Source: Chaetoceros tenuissimus (lineage: Eukaryota > Bacillariophyta > Thalassiosirophyceae > Chaetocerotales > Chaetocerotaceae). From it: 64,000 bases of DNA. Below, one piece after another: positions 40,201 to 49,797 of the stretch. Each line of letters starts with the position of its first letter. The stretch's first letter is position 1. The notes under the pieces are model-generated. The model saw only the letters and a list, made by a program, of their open reading frames with translations. It had not been told where the DNA came from and did no database searches. A program made the position numbers and the translations under genes. The stretch is from assembly GCA_021927905.1 (NCBI GenBank), contig BLLK01000062.1, positions 310,001 to 374,000 on the forward strand, given 5' to 3'.

Positions 40201-41052
40201 GCATCTACCACTTTCAAGTTTACAAGTTCAAAAACTGAATGTACGGAGGAAAATGTTCAAGCACAGTCAGATCATGTGAGATCGGAAATAGCAACGAAGA
40301 TTGGTTTGGACTCTGTTGATCGTGTTCAGATATACAGACTAATGTGTCTTGATAATTCAAAAATTGTTGCCGATGCAGAAATATCACCTGCCCCTGCTAG
40401 TTCACGAAGACTTACAGAAGAAGCTGGCGTTCACGATGTAATTTCATCAATGAAATCGTATGAGCTTGCTGGAATTCTTGAGCATTCACCAAATACTCAC
40501 ACGGTAGATGAAGGATCCAGGTTGTTATTATCTGCAAAGCCGTTTTCTGTATCAGCAATCAAAATAAAACCTTCAAAGAAGGATTTGAAAAAATTTAAGA
40601 GCACAACACGAGAGGTCGAAGAGGAAAGAAAGTTAAGAGCATATATTCCAAATGATGAGACTGCAAATGAATTGAACGAGGAAACTGCTTTGAATACAGG
40701 TCAGGCGCTTAGGAAAAACATTGTTCAAATAGAAAGCCATTTTGAAGAAAAGGAGAAGAAATATATTGAAGAATTGGATCTACACAATGGAGAGAGAATG
40801 TCAGAAGTTAAGAAAGAAATGGAGGACTTAAGGATTCGTGATGAAGAAAAAATGGAGGAACTCAGAGTTCGTGATGAAGAAAAAATGGAGGAAATGAAGG
40901 AGGAACAAAGAGAGTTGAAAGATATGATTCGAAAGTTGAGTGAAGGTGGAGGAAAGCAAGAAATGACTCCAATGTACATGTTACAGGTGGGAATCATTGG
41001 TATTGGTTGTATGGTGGTTGGATTAGCTCTCATTCAGCATTTCAAGCGTTAA
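22203..41052 (+). CDS. Giant modular cell-surface protein (about 5,460 aa)
   Basis: Inferred exons: 22203-22331, 22482-24569, 24640-26203, 26287-28055, 29148-29417, 29490-29691, 29870-29905, 30085-31478, 31558-32061, 32133-32360, 32426-33175, 33245-35591, 35661-36643, 36709-36852, 36916-37111, 37189-38703, 38777-41052. All phases agree (16,395 nt). Order: ten 51-residue repeats; a hydrophobic stretch near 24249-24385; two PAN/apple-like Cys regions (24424-24980); trefoil-lectin-like segment (25261-25640); SEA-like domain (25870-26190); Pro-Ser tracts with four Cys modules (26289-27700); bulb-lectin-like domain (29148-29417); a Cys-rich region with a second lectin-like stretch (30250-30750); a dermatopontin-like region (32700-33600); a very large ectodomain containing [12 protein letters not shown]; coiled coil (40720-40950); C-terminal membrane anchor with a tail of only a few residues. 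The 5' end is uncertain: translation could start at 22488, or at 24249 where a signal-peptide-like run begins. Function unknown; adhesion or cell-wall role inferred. Confidence 0.7.
22665..24120 (+). repeat. Ten tandem copies of a 153-bp coding repeat
   Basis: Copies start every 153 bp at 22665, 22818, 22971, 23124, 23277, 23430, 23583, 23736, 23889 and 24042; the tenth is partial and diverged. Each encodes 51 residues with landmarks [31 protein letters not shown] and [10 protein letters not shown]. Copies 1-7 differ by only one or two bases (N/D before the LKK stretch, S/T at the junction); copies 8-10 accumulate more changes ([15 protein letters not shown]). The unit predicts an amphipathic, charged helix plus a Gly-rich linker. 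All three frames on the minus strand are also open for long stretches, a by-product of the periodicity. Confidence 0.95.
28097..30152 (+). repeat. Perfect 1,028-bp tandem duplication inside the giant gene
   Basis: 28097-29124 and 29125-30152 look identical base for base where compared. Each copy begins inside an intron (TTTTCTAATAGG), carries the bulb-lectin exon (28120-28389 / 29148-29417), a Cys/Pro-Ser exon (28462-28663 / 29490-29691) and a 36-bp exon (28842-28877 / 29870-29905), and ends inside the next exon (PSSVP). The copy junction lacks a 5' splice site, so copy 1 cannot simply be added. Splicing from the donor at 28056 to the copy-2 acceptor before 29148 (both phase 0) skips copy 1 and keeps the frame. 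The identity points to a very recent event or an assembly/haplotype artefact. Confidence 0.93.
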
Positions 41053-42554
41053 TTACGCACAACAAAATCAGAGTGAAAAAGTGTATATGTTAAAAGGAAA
41101 TATGAATATATGGATACCAAATGAAAATGAAGAAAAACAAGAAATAACAATTTAGTAAGAACAAGGTATTCCAACATTATCTAGTTGAATTTTGGTAGTT
41201 ACTAAGATAGATGTGTCATCTCCGTCCAATCAAGGCAGAAGAATGTAGACAGGTTCTCATCGTTATCGCCATCCACGAACATCTTTGAGCAGATTAAAAT
41301 TTTGCTGTAATGAATACTTGCGTGTAGAGGATGACAAAGATTATAAAAAAAATCATATGCATTGTGTGTAAACGCAAGTGCATAAACATTTGATAGCTGA
41401 GAATCGACTACTACAACTTCCAACATCCTTGTAAGATCGGAAATAGTTGCCGTGTACCTTACTCGTCAATCGATGACAATTCGTTTGTATCAGTTTCTAG
41501 AGGTACCATTCTAGGGATTACCATAATGTGATCATTCTCCATATAAGTATTCTGTAATCAGTCTTTGAAGTTCCTTTGCAATTTGCAAACGATTTGAAAC
41601 CTACAAAGAGCGACGATTCAGAGTTTCATCAGCGAAGTCATAGCTCGCTTTGGGGGATTTGGAAAAAGAAGTGCATTTTAAAATCCTTTCTTCGTCATAT
41701 TTTCTTGAACTACAAACTTCTTCTCTTTCTGCTCTAACTTTTTTTTCGGAGATTCCAACTATATACAAAGGCTAGTAGTGCACCTAACTTTTCGTGTATG
41801 TACATGAAGCTTTGAAAACGTTGAAAACGCTGCTCCAGCTAGATCATTCCTCCCAATCGCAGACACATGCTCGTACATCGCTTCTCTTTCTTTCTTCTTA
41901 TACCCTGTGATGCACCATTTGGCAATCATTACATTTAGTGTTGTAACATATGCGGGACAAATACGAGTCAATAGTACATGAGTGTATGGGTTGGCATGAT
42001 GTAGCAAACATGCTTCACCCTTTCTCCTTTCTTATCGGGCGTTGCCTCAATTTCAGCACTTCCAGTCAACTCATACTTGCATATATCAACTATATATCTG
42101 AATGTGAAAAGGAGATATAAATAAAGGGGTTTTGTTTGTTTCAACTAGTAGAAAGACGTACAGTAGATGCATATTCGAACTTGGAGAGACGCAGTTTTTT
42201 AGAAAAAGCCAATGCTTTCACACGTCACATGTCTTCAAATATCCGGCTACCTATGTAGCTTCCTAAGGGCAAAAATCAGCGATATGTCAACCGAAGTCAA
42301 AATGTCAAGAAGAACATGGATGAGGCTAGACACATCGAAAATAAAAAAGAACACACGCAACACCACCACTATACTCTTACACCTCTCTCTCTCTATTTAC
42401 TATCTGAGACCAATTAAGGTCAGCAGTACATTTGCAATAAAGGCAGAGAGTTGCGAGCAATAAAACTTTCACCACTGAATCTCATCACGCTTTGGATTCT
42501 TGAAAATATTTGTGAAAGTTCAGACGACTGCTGCAAAAGGAATCAGGAGACGTC
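41053..42554. other. Intergenic region with doubtful ORFs
   Basis: About 1.5 kb. Minus-strand ORFs at 41202-41426 (74 codons, MLEVVVVDSQLSNVYALAF...) and 41759-42007 (82 codons) have no recognised family. The first could be extended upstream only across an implausibly short 35-bp intron. A plus ORF at 42212-42463 overlaps the likely promoter of the HRDC gene. No RNA gene recognised. Confidence 0.3.
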
Positions 42555-43844
42555 ATGGCTACTCCAGAGATGGAAGTAGATGCAAAACTTCGCAAGGTAC
42601 TCGAAAGATGGCGTCGTGCCCAAGCACGAAGAGATAAAGTGCAATTTTCTAGAGTATTGACAGATGCTGCACTAGATGAACTATCAACCAAGAAGCCAGT
42701 TTGCGAACCAGATATATTGGCTTTGAAAAGTATGAGTCAAACCAAGTTTCGCAAGTACGGTTCCAAGATTTCTGATGTTATTCGAAAATATAAAGTATCT
42801 ACGGCAACTTCTACAGTAGCTGCTCTCAAATTGAGAAAAGAAAAAATTCCTCAATATTTAAGAATTCAGTCTGCTTTACTTGGATGGAGACTTTGTGAAG
42901 CATCGAAAAGGGAGAGAAGTGAGACTGGAATATTGAAAGGTAGTACTTTGAGATTGATTGCTGCACAAGCTCCTACAACAATATCTAGTTTGGCGAACGT
43001 GAAAGGGGTTGGGCAAGCTTTTCTTCGTCGGAATGGAAATGATATCATTAGGATAATACAGTGCCATCTTTCAATGTTACCAATTGATTCAGATTGTGAT
43101 GATACTGTATCGTCACAAGAAGATGATACAATACAGAATGTCGTACGAAGTTCTCCTCGTCGATCAGCAAGATTGCATCCTCAAAATAGCGATGAAAATA
43201 CTGAGTCCAATAATAGCCTTTCAGAGAGTAACAATGTTCCATCGCAAGTTACTCCAATCCAAATTACAAGAATGTCACTTCGAAGTAATACTGCGTCGTC
43301 TCAAGATACTACACGGCGGACTATAAGAAGTTCTCCTCGTAGATCACAGAGATTGCAAGGGAATCCTGAAAATAGCGAACAAAATTCTCGTTTGTCGGCG
43401 AGTGGGGATGCGCCATCGCAAGTTACTCCAATCCAAACTGCAAGACAATCACTTCGTAATAATACTACATCATCACAAGATACTACAAGACAAACCGTAA
43501 GAACTTCTCCTCGTAGATCGACACGACTGCATACTCAAAATAGTAGCAATTCTTCGTCAAGTAGTAACCGTTTGGCTAGTGATAACACACCATCGCAAGT
43601 TACTCCAATCCAAGCTGCAAGAATATCACCTCGTAGATCAAGGCGATTGCAAGTTCAGAATGCAGTCGACGAAAGTGACGACAGCGACGAGGTCATTTAC
43701 ATTGAAACAAGAACTTCTCCTCAGACAAATGTTTTAGATTTTGACAATGAAATAGTTATTGTGGAAGATTTGAATAATTCTGATGTCATTAGTCGAAGAA
43801 TCCAAGACGCTGAGAACAGTGGTAATATAGTTCATATATTTTAA
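42555..43844 (+). CDS. Protein with two HRDC domains and basic SPRRSxRL repeats
   Basis: Single exon, 429 residues. The N-terminal half has two HRDC-like helical domains: residues about 22-82 (QARRDKVQFSRVLTDAALDEL to KYGSKISDVIRKY) and about 103-175 (LGWRLCEASKRE ... VKGVGQAFLRRNGNDIIRII). HRDC domains bind DNA or RNA in RecQ helicases, RNase D and Rrp6. There is no helicase or nuclease domain here. The C-terminal half is disordered and repeats a unit of about 60 residues: SSPRRSxRL, then a Ser/Asn-rich spacer, then PSQVTPIQxARxSLR (three to four copies), ending in an acidic tail. The basic repeats suggest nucleic-acid binding in the nucleus or nucleolus. Confidence 0.78.
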   Translation: MATPEMEVDAKLRKVLERWRRAQARRDKVQFSRVLTDAALDELSTKKPVCEPDILALKSMSQTKFRKYGSKISDVIRKYKVSTATSTVAALKLRKEKIPQYLRIQSALLGWRLCEASKRERSETGILKGSTLRLIAAQAPTTISSLANVKGVGQAFLRRNGNDIIRIIQCHLSMLPIDSDCDDTVSSQEDDTIQNVVRSSPRRSARLHPQNSDENTESNNSLSESNNVPSQVTPIQITRMSLRSNTASSQDTTRRTIRSSPRRSQRLQGNPENSEQNSRLSASGDAPSQVTPIQTARQSLRNNTTSSQDTTRQTVRTSPRRSTRLHTQNSSNSSSSSNRLASDNTPSQVTPIQAARISPRRSRRLQVQNAVDESDDSDEVIYIETRTSPQTNVLDFDNEIVIVEDLNNSDVISRRIQDAENSGNIVHIF

Positions 43845-44085
43845 AAGAGCCTTTGAAACTATTGATTAAAATATTTAAGTATTTGATTATGTAATGATTG
43901 GTTGTTCCGTTGCAAATGACAAAATGGTCCTGTCATTGCAGTTTCTTCTGTGAATGTGTGTTGACAGAAAAACGAGGAGATTTCTATCAAGTGACCATTT
44001 TCATTTATGAGGTAATGCTCAACTCTATGAACCACTCTTCTTGCTGATCTTTGCTGGTATCTTATCTTCAAAAAGAAGACCAAAC

Positions 44086-45252
44086 TCACCATCGACCTAT
44101 GTAAGGAACAGTATCTCTCTTCTCTGCATCTCCCGGTGATGGAAATATATCCTGACATGCAGAAGGATTTACGCAAATACAAGATGTCGAGCCAGCTTCA
44201 AGACTAAATGTGCCTGCCGGACAACGGAGGCAATCAACAATTGATGAACTGCCTTCTTTACTATTGTAAGTTCTTGGTGGACATTTCATACAATCGTCAA
44301 GGCTTTTGCCCTTGATATCTTCTCTAAATCTTCCAGCAGGACAAGCTATACATTGCTCCACAGTTTCAGAATTCAAATGTCGATAGGTCCCAGAAGGACA
44401 GTGTTCCATAATTCCACTTTGGAACCTACCTTCCATATCCTGTTGATTGAAATTTACTTGAGAGCATTTGTAACCGGGTCGACACAGCTTCAATCCAATT
44501 TTACACCCATCATGACACTGCAATCGATGAATCTCAATCAATTCATTAAAACCAATTGCAATGTCATAGCTGAATTCATCATCACAAACATCAATACACT
44601 CACTGATATGTAGTGGATCGCTTTCGGATGCATAAAAGTGAGCACATCCAAGTTGACAAAAGCTCGAGAATGGATTCAGTATTTCTTCCCTTGCCAACAA
44701 ATTTACATCAAAGCTAGCAGTATGAAAACAGTTGTCGAGCTGCAGAATAGTTTTGTCCAAAGCTGCTGTGATGATATCTTTTACATCTTGATCGAATTCA
44801 AACTCGCAAGATGATAAAGATGTACATTCTTGACTCTCATCCCGAGATAGATAGATGGAAATAGAAGTCGAATAGGAGAAGAGAGGACTTTGGTTGTCCC
44901 CTTCAATGTGGACCGAATTCGATTCAAAATCAAATGTCGATAAAGGGAATTGCGCTCTCAATACCGACTCAAGGGTTTCAATCAAAATCTTCTCGTGCTC
45001 TTCTGAGACATCATACTCAAATTCTTGATCCAGGACTGTCGAATACACGTCCCTGTTTGTACAGTTGTGGGAATAGTCGAATGAAAGTGAGGCGAGTGGA
45101 ATTCCTGACGTCGTAGCTGATTTTTCTCGAAAGGAGACATTTTTTTCACATTCATGTCGGCATCGTTCCAATGTAGATACAGCTTTGTAGATCGAACAGA
45201 GAAGTAGTAAAACGATTAGGAACGCACTGGAGAATGGTAAATTCATTTTCAT
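44086..45252 (-). CDS. Secreted Cys-rich protein with ephrin-receptor-like (GCC2/GCC3) repeats
   Basis: Start chosen at 45252 because a good signal peptide follows (PFSSAFLIVLLLLCSIYKAVS); the ORF is open a further 18 codons to an ATG at 45306. About 388 residues. The middle carries scattered Cys pairs with no known family. The C-terminal part has three Cys repeats (HCPSGTYRHLNSE; CIACPAGRFREDI; CMKCPPRTYNSKEG; CLRCPAGTFSLEAGSTSC), typical of ephrin-receptor-like/GCC2-GCC3 modules of surface proteins. A possible donor (GTGAGT, about 44091) sits just before the stop. A further ORF (43859-44182) lies downstream in another frame, but simple splices into it run into a TGA, so the 3' end is uncertain. 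It is convergent with the HRDC gene. Confidence 0.65.
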   Translation of the reverse strand: MKMNLPFSSAFLIVLLLLCSIYKAVSTLERCRHECEKNVSFREKSATTSGIPLASLSFDYSHNCTNRDVYSTVLDQEFEYDVSEEHEKILIETLESVLRAQFPLSTFDFESNSVHIEGDNQSPLFSYSTSISIYLSRDESQECTSLSSCEFEFDQDVKDIITAALDKTILQLDNCFHTASFDVNLLAREEILNPFSSFCQLGCAHFYASESDPLHISECIDVCDDEFSYDIAIGFNELIEIHRLQCHDGCKIGLKLCRPGYKCSQVNFNQQDMEGRFQSGIMEHCPSGTYRHLNSETVEQCIACPAGRFREDIKGKSLDDCMKCPPRTYNSKEGSSSIVDCLRCPAGTFSLEAGSTSCICVNPSACQDIFPSPGDAEKRDTVPYIGRW

Positions 45253-45477
45253 TTTAAGGTTACGTGCGACAAGTTGACATGAGTCCGTTTGCCAATCAAA
45301 AATCAAATTGTCTTTCGTTATAATTCTTTATACTGCAATACTTGTCGTAGAGTTTCCATTTCATTTCAAATAAAAATCCCAACTTCTACTACATAGTGCA
45401 ATCCACGAAGAATCAGTTCTTTGTATTACTTTTTACTCATTCAAAAAGTCCACATTCAAATGCTCTTCTGTTTCTAT

Positions 45478-46205
45478 CTACCATTTTCGAAATGTCTTTG
45501 CAGTCTTGTGGAAGTTCTTATCCATAAGCTCTGGAGCTGTATTCAATAGATTAATGTGAGCTTGATGAGACGCAAAATTGCCATAATACAATCATATAGA
45601 CTCAAAAACTTACGTATTCCAAATCGACTAAACATCTTGACTGCAAAATGTCGAAAGTAATGATGTCTTCCAAATACCGTTCCAACAAAAACAAGCATTG
45701 CCGAATACAAAGGAGTCATGATGACAATGGAACAAATTCTATAACTCCATGGCCCATCTTTCAGTGATCCTTGTAAACCAAGCACGTCTGAAACAGCAGG
45801 ACGAACCAATACCATTGTACTCGTTCCAGTGATTGCAAATACTGTACATAGTAGAACCATTTCTCCATACCATTTTAGAGTTCCACGAGGTGGGATCTCT
45901 TTATGAGCCATCCAACGTTGAATAAACGTTTGTTCTACCTTTTGTGATGTAGATGTTGCTACATTTGTTGCTTTCGTGGATTGATTTTTCATAGCTTCTT
46001 TGGTAGCCTTTCCTGATAGGTTGCGAATACTAAATTGTTTTAATGAATACTCATAGAGTTTAGGTTGTACCGTAGATGGAAAAGAAGATGGAGAGCTTCT
46101 CATAAACGTTGGAGCAAACTTGGGAAAACTTTTGGACTTTGACAAGGACATGAGATTTCGAGTAGCAGTTGCTGTACTCAGCGAGATGAACCTACTTGAC
46201 ATCAT
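45478..46205 (-). CDS. DUF6787-like membrane protein, possibly mitochondrial
   Basis: Exons (complement): 45614-46205 and 45478-45536; 216 residues, one 77-bp intron (GTAAGT...ATACAG), phases consistent. The N-terminus is long, Ser/Arg/Lys-rich and free of acidic residues (MMSSRFISLSTATATRNL...), as in mitochondrial presequences. The mature part begins near IQRWMAHKEIPPRGTLKWY and has three hydrophobic stretches (MVLLCTVFAITGTSTMVLV; ICSIVIMTPLYSAMLVFVG). It ends IPPELMDKNFHKTAKTFRKW. The pattern recalls the small DUF6787 family known from algae, which I assign from memory with moderate confidence. No function is known. Confidence 0.68.
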
Positions 46206-46677
46206 CTTTCCGGCAATAGATTAAAGAAAATAGAGTCTTCAGTTCTTCGAGTGATATCGAGTTGTAGTTTGAATTAGAGACTACTTTTGCATCATCTACT
46301 TTATTATACTTGCAATAGATTTCCTTTCCCCACGTGTTTTTTCATGCATCATCTCTTCATTATTCTTCTCATTCTTTCCTTGTGCGTACTTACTCGTACA
46401 GACGTAATAATGACGTAATAATGACTCTATTGACTTCATATAATATAGCCTATCTATGAAATGATTGGTATTGTTTCGAGTGACGGGGAAACTTGTCGAC
46501 TGAAAAATTCAATGCAGCAGTAGTACATACTCGAAGTTCTACAAGAGCAGTAATCTGCAATGACGATATCGATTACATCAAAAAGCAAAAGAAGGTAGAT
46601 CTGTATTACACAAAACTCATTCGCTGAAGAATCAGAAAATGTTTTTCAAGTAAGATATGTAAATTAAAATACAATAT
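46206..46677. other. Intergenic, nothing recognised
   Basis: About 470 bp between two minus-strand genes. It contains the DUF6787-like gene's promoter and the AP2-like gene's 3' end. A direct repeat of GACGTAATAATGAC occurs near 46400-46425. No ORF. Confidence 0.4.
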
Positions 46678-47655
46678 TTATACTTGATTAATAATCTTCT
46701 CTACGATTTCTTCTTTAGAAATGAAATTAGCATCAACATTGGCATTGTCCCAGTAACGGGATAACTCCAGTGATCGCTGACAAACATACTCAACTTCATT
46801 TGCAAAATTTGTGGATTTCCTTGGTTTATTTGTTTTCTTAAAATCTTCATCAATAACTTTACAAACTTTATCATACATTCGTGCTGCATCGGTCTGTAGC
46901 ACAAATGTACCAAAGTACATCGGTTTTCCATTGTAAGTAACGCGGGCTTTGTAATTCCCATCTAGTAGTTTCTGCGTTCCATGAACAAACTTCCCTGCCA
47001 TATCCGTAATAGAATTGTCATTGTAATCATCATCGTCTTCACCATCATCACCATCACCATCATCAACGTCAACAACATCGTCATCAACATCGTCATCAAT
47101 ATTATCAACAGCATTGTCATCAACATCGACTGCATCTCCATCTTCATCATCATTATCAACAACATCATCATCAGCTGCATCAGTTGCATCAGCATCATCG
47201 GCTGCATCTGCATAATCTATGTAATCTGCATCATTATCATCATCGTCATCATCATCTGAAGCGACAGCATCATCATCAGCTGCATCTGCATAATCTGTAT
47301 AATCAGCTGCGTCGTCTGCATCTGCATCATCTGGAAATAAAGCAGCTTTACGAGATCTAGTCATGACTGTGTCCCAGAAGATAGAAGTATTATCAGCCTC
47401 AGCCTCAGCATCAGCTTTAGACGCATCAGCTTTAGACGCATCAACATCAGACTCATCAACATCAGATACATGGGCATCAGACATATCAGCATTAGAGTCA
47501 GCATCAGCATCATTATTATTACCAGCAGAAGAAGACAAACTCCTCTTTCTCAGTTCTGTGTTTTCAAGCTGAAGGCGCTGCGCCTCTCTCTTTGCAGCTC
47601 GGAGATTTCTCCGCAGAGTTTCAACATCTAATTTATCTACGTTTCCAGTGTCCAT
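46678..47655 (-). CDS. AP2-like domain protein with coiled coil and long Asp/Ala tract
   Basis: Single exon, 325 residues. Residues 8-40 form a leucine-rich basic coiled coil (LRRNLRAAKREAQRLQLENTEL). Residues about 50-225 are almost entirely Asp/Ala with Val/Asn, encoded by GAT/GCT-type triplet runs. Residues about 232-290 are AP2/ERF-like: NYKARVTYNGKPMYFGTF, then DAARMYDKVCKVI and NFANEVEY, the strand-strand-strand-helix layout of the family. Family members bind DNA; in diatoms they form expanded groups of putative transcription factors. The acidic tract might act as an activation region or mimic DNA. Nuclear localisation is inferred. Confidence 0.82.
   Translation of the reverse strand: MDTGNVDKLDVETLRRNLRAAKREAQRLQLENTELRKRSLSSSAGNNNDADADSNADMSDAHVSDVDESDVDASKADASKADAEAEADNTSIFWDTVMTRSRKAALFPDDADADDAADYTDYADAADDDAVASDDDDDDDNDADYIDYADAADDADATDAADDDVVDNDDEDGDAVDVDDNAVDNIDDDVDDDVVDVDDGDGDDGEDDDDYNDNSITDMAGKFVHGTQKLLDGNYKARVTYNGKPMYFGTFVLQTDAARMYDKVCKVIDEDFKKTNKPRKSTNFANEVEYVCQRSLELSRYWDNANVDANFISKEEIVEKIINQV
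47010..47340. repeat. Triplet-repeat tract (ATC/GAT type) coding for poly-Asp
   Basis: Impure trinucleotide array with dominant ATC/TCA units on the plus strand, lying inside the AP2-like gene and read as Asp-rich sequence on the minus strand. A longer unit encoding YxDYADAADD recurs about three times (near 47160-47230 and 47270-47310). Length polymorphism is expected. Confidence 0.8.
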
Positions 47656-48181
47656 GTTCTTTTCTTAATGTTTCAAGGGTGAGTTGTCTCATATGAATAT
47701 AAAAAAGTATCTTTCCAAAAGTTTTTCTGTGCCACTTTTGTTGACGATGTCTGATGTCTGTCGTCTTTCAGTCCAAGTACAGACACTCTATTTATTATCA
47801 TTCCCCTTTTCGAAAAGGGGTGACGGTATGACGGTAGACTTGCTATGTACATTTTCAACCAGACCATAATTCCGTCTTCGAGAGCAGATGGGAAGATACG
47901 TAGGCATAAGTACATTGCAATAAACCAAATCCGCGACTCTTGTTTTGCATCTAGATCAAAAACCATGTTTAGAAAGTGCTATTCGTAAAATCTACTTTAC
48001 TTTCAACTTTATTTGTCTCCATATTGAATATCGAAAGGTGTCATTCCTTCTTTTCTCAATGTATTGCCCATCATTTTATGTATTCCTTGTTGAGACGAAT
48101 ATTATTTGCTCTTTGAATCAATTTGAGTGTGTCTTTTCGCCATTTCCCCATACACTTTTTCTCGTTTCTTCTACCATCTCG
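47656..48181. other. Intergenic, with an 18-bp perfect palindrome
   Basis: About 525 bp upstream of the AP2-like gene. 47803-47820 is the perfect palindrome CCCCTTTTCGAAAAGGGG, lying about 150 bp upstream of the AP2-like start codon; it could be a binding site for a dimeric factor or a hairpin. Overlapping short ORFs on both strands have no recognised motifs. Confidence 0.45.
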
Positions 48182-48956
48182 TCATTCATTGAGAACCAAA
48201 TCGACAAGAGACGTTGAATCTAAACCTTGTTCATTTCGAAAAGATTCAAGTTGTGACGATACCAATCCCATCATATCGTTTGATAAATCATCACCATTAC
48301 AAATGTCCAAAGAAGCTGCCATACTTGTCTCATCTTTATTCTCATCCAATATCTTTTGATTTATAATCTCCAAAACATCTCGTTCCACTGTATCTAAATC
48401 CAAAATCCCCTCATATTGAAACGCATCTGCAATGAGTGCATCAATACTCGCTATAGAAGTATTATTTGGTTTCATTAATTTCCCAAAACACGAAATCACC
48501 CATAATTTTGCTCGTTCCCTATAGGCATTGTAAAACTTTTCTTGTTCCGTCGTTGTTAATTTCAAATCTGAATGTAGGAGATGGAATTTCACCAATATTT
48601 TGACTAGTAATGAAATCATTTTCTCATTTCCATGTAGTTTCTTCATGTCTTGCAATATACCATTGATGGTTGGAGGTACATGACATAGATCCATGACATC
48701 AAACTATTGTGCGAAATAGAAGTTCATATGTAAGTGAATGCTGGAGTATAGTAAGTACATATAACTAACATATAATAGCACTCACTTCCTTTCCATCGTC
48801 AACTTTGACAAGATCATTTAGAATGGATGTCAACGTATTCAGTTGAGGATCTTCATCTACCTCCTTTTCATTAGAAGGACGACTGCTCATGTCTACTCTT
48901 TGACGTTTCCGACTTTGAGTACCGACGGCTTCATTATGTTCAGGTGATGCGCTCAT
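48182..48956 (-). CDS. Unknown two-exon protein, 230 aa
   Basis: Exons (complement): 48786-48956 and 48182-48703; intron 82 bp (GTGAGT...CAATAG), phase 0. The N-terminus is hydrophilic with a likely nuclear signal (SRKRQRVD). It is followed by a helical stretch LNTLTSILNDLVKV, then DLCHVPPTINGILQDMKKLH and MISLLVKILVKFHLLHSDLKL, a helical-bundle pattern that superficially recalls the TFIIS N-terminal (LW) domain of transcription-associated factors. The C-terminal part is acidic and helical. The family is not securely recognised; the real splice signals and uninterrupted frames support it as a gene. Confidence 0.6.
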
Positions 48957-49797
48957 ATTCTAGGAGGAGAGTACAGTAGTATAGTTTCAATTTCATGAAT
49001 GGTATAGCGGTATGGCTTCTCTCTAGACTCTAGACTACACTCTTCTGTTGCTTTCATCTCTATGTCGATTGTATTGTTGCAAACCCAATGACATCCGAAT
49101 ACAAGTCCCTACCTGACAAGGAGATTCATCCTTTTCAAAAAACATTGCGTTTGTTGGGGCTGCGCCCCGATATTCCTCAGCCACGTCATATACGTTAAAG
49201 AGCCAGTATCGCCCTATTGGAGACCTACCTTTTTTTTTTGAATTTTGTCGCAGAAACGAAATTTCCAAACCTAATATCAACTCCATTTCAGAATTTTCTG
49301 TATTGATAGTTTAAAATACAAATCTTCATATCAATATTAACTATGGACAATATAGGGTTTTGGAATTGTGCTCTTGTGTATGGAGATATAAGACCACAAA
49401 CACATTTATCGTTTTTTGCAGACTGTCGCAGAAATTAATTCAAAACATATTCAAGCGAAATTATGCATATTGACAGGTCAATTCCACGCTTTCTGTCACA
49501 TTTAAGGTTTGAATCAATGGGATTGAAAATACATACTATCTAAGGTACGGAACGCAGTAACCTCGACGTGTGAGCAGCGTAGCTGCGGGAGACACGACCG
49601 GCTTCTTGGAAGCATCTACTCACTACAACAGTTTTTTTGGCTTGCCAATCAAAGGGGTGAAAGGCGCGGCCCCACTTTGCACCGCAACCAACTTATTTCA
49701 CATCATCAACATACACTATTACACTTCCATGGACATATGCAATACCTTACCTACATACACATATTCAATCAACCAACACACTCCCTTACTCTAAAAC
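48957..49797. promoter_or_regulatory. Divergent upstream region with two GC-rich hairpins
   Basis: 840 bp between the starts of the unknown minus-strand gene and the dynein intermediate chain; it must contain both promoters. Two perfect GC-rich hairpins with three-base loops stand out in AT-rich sequence: 49156-49168 (GGGGC-TGC-GCCCC) and 49574-49586 (GCAGC-GTA-GCTGC). Short ORFs (49035-49286 minus, 49570-49794 plus) overlap them and are not credible as genes. Confidence 0.4.

Noticed and set aside
41202-41505. Possible small two-exon minus-strand gene (MVIPRMVPLE... joined to MLEVVVVDSQL...)
   Set aside because: The implied intron is only 35 bp, far below other introns here, and no family is recognised.
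43859-44091. Extra 3' coding exon for the Cys-rich ephrin-receptor-like gene
   Set aside because: Joining the donor at about 44091 to the plausible phase-matched acceptors creates a TGA at the junction; kept only as a caveat.
47684-48359. Plus-strand ORFs between the AP2-like gene and its neighbour
   Set aside because: Short, overlapping on both strands, and without motifs; the right-hand ones lie antisense to the unknown two-exon gene.
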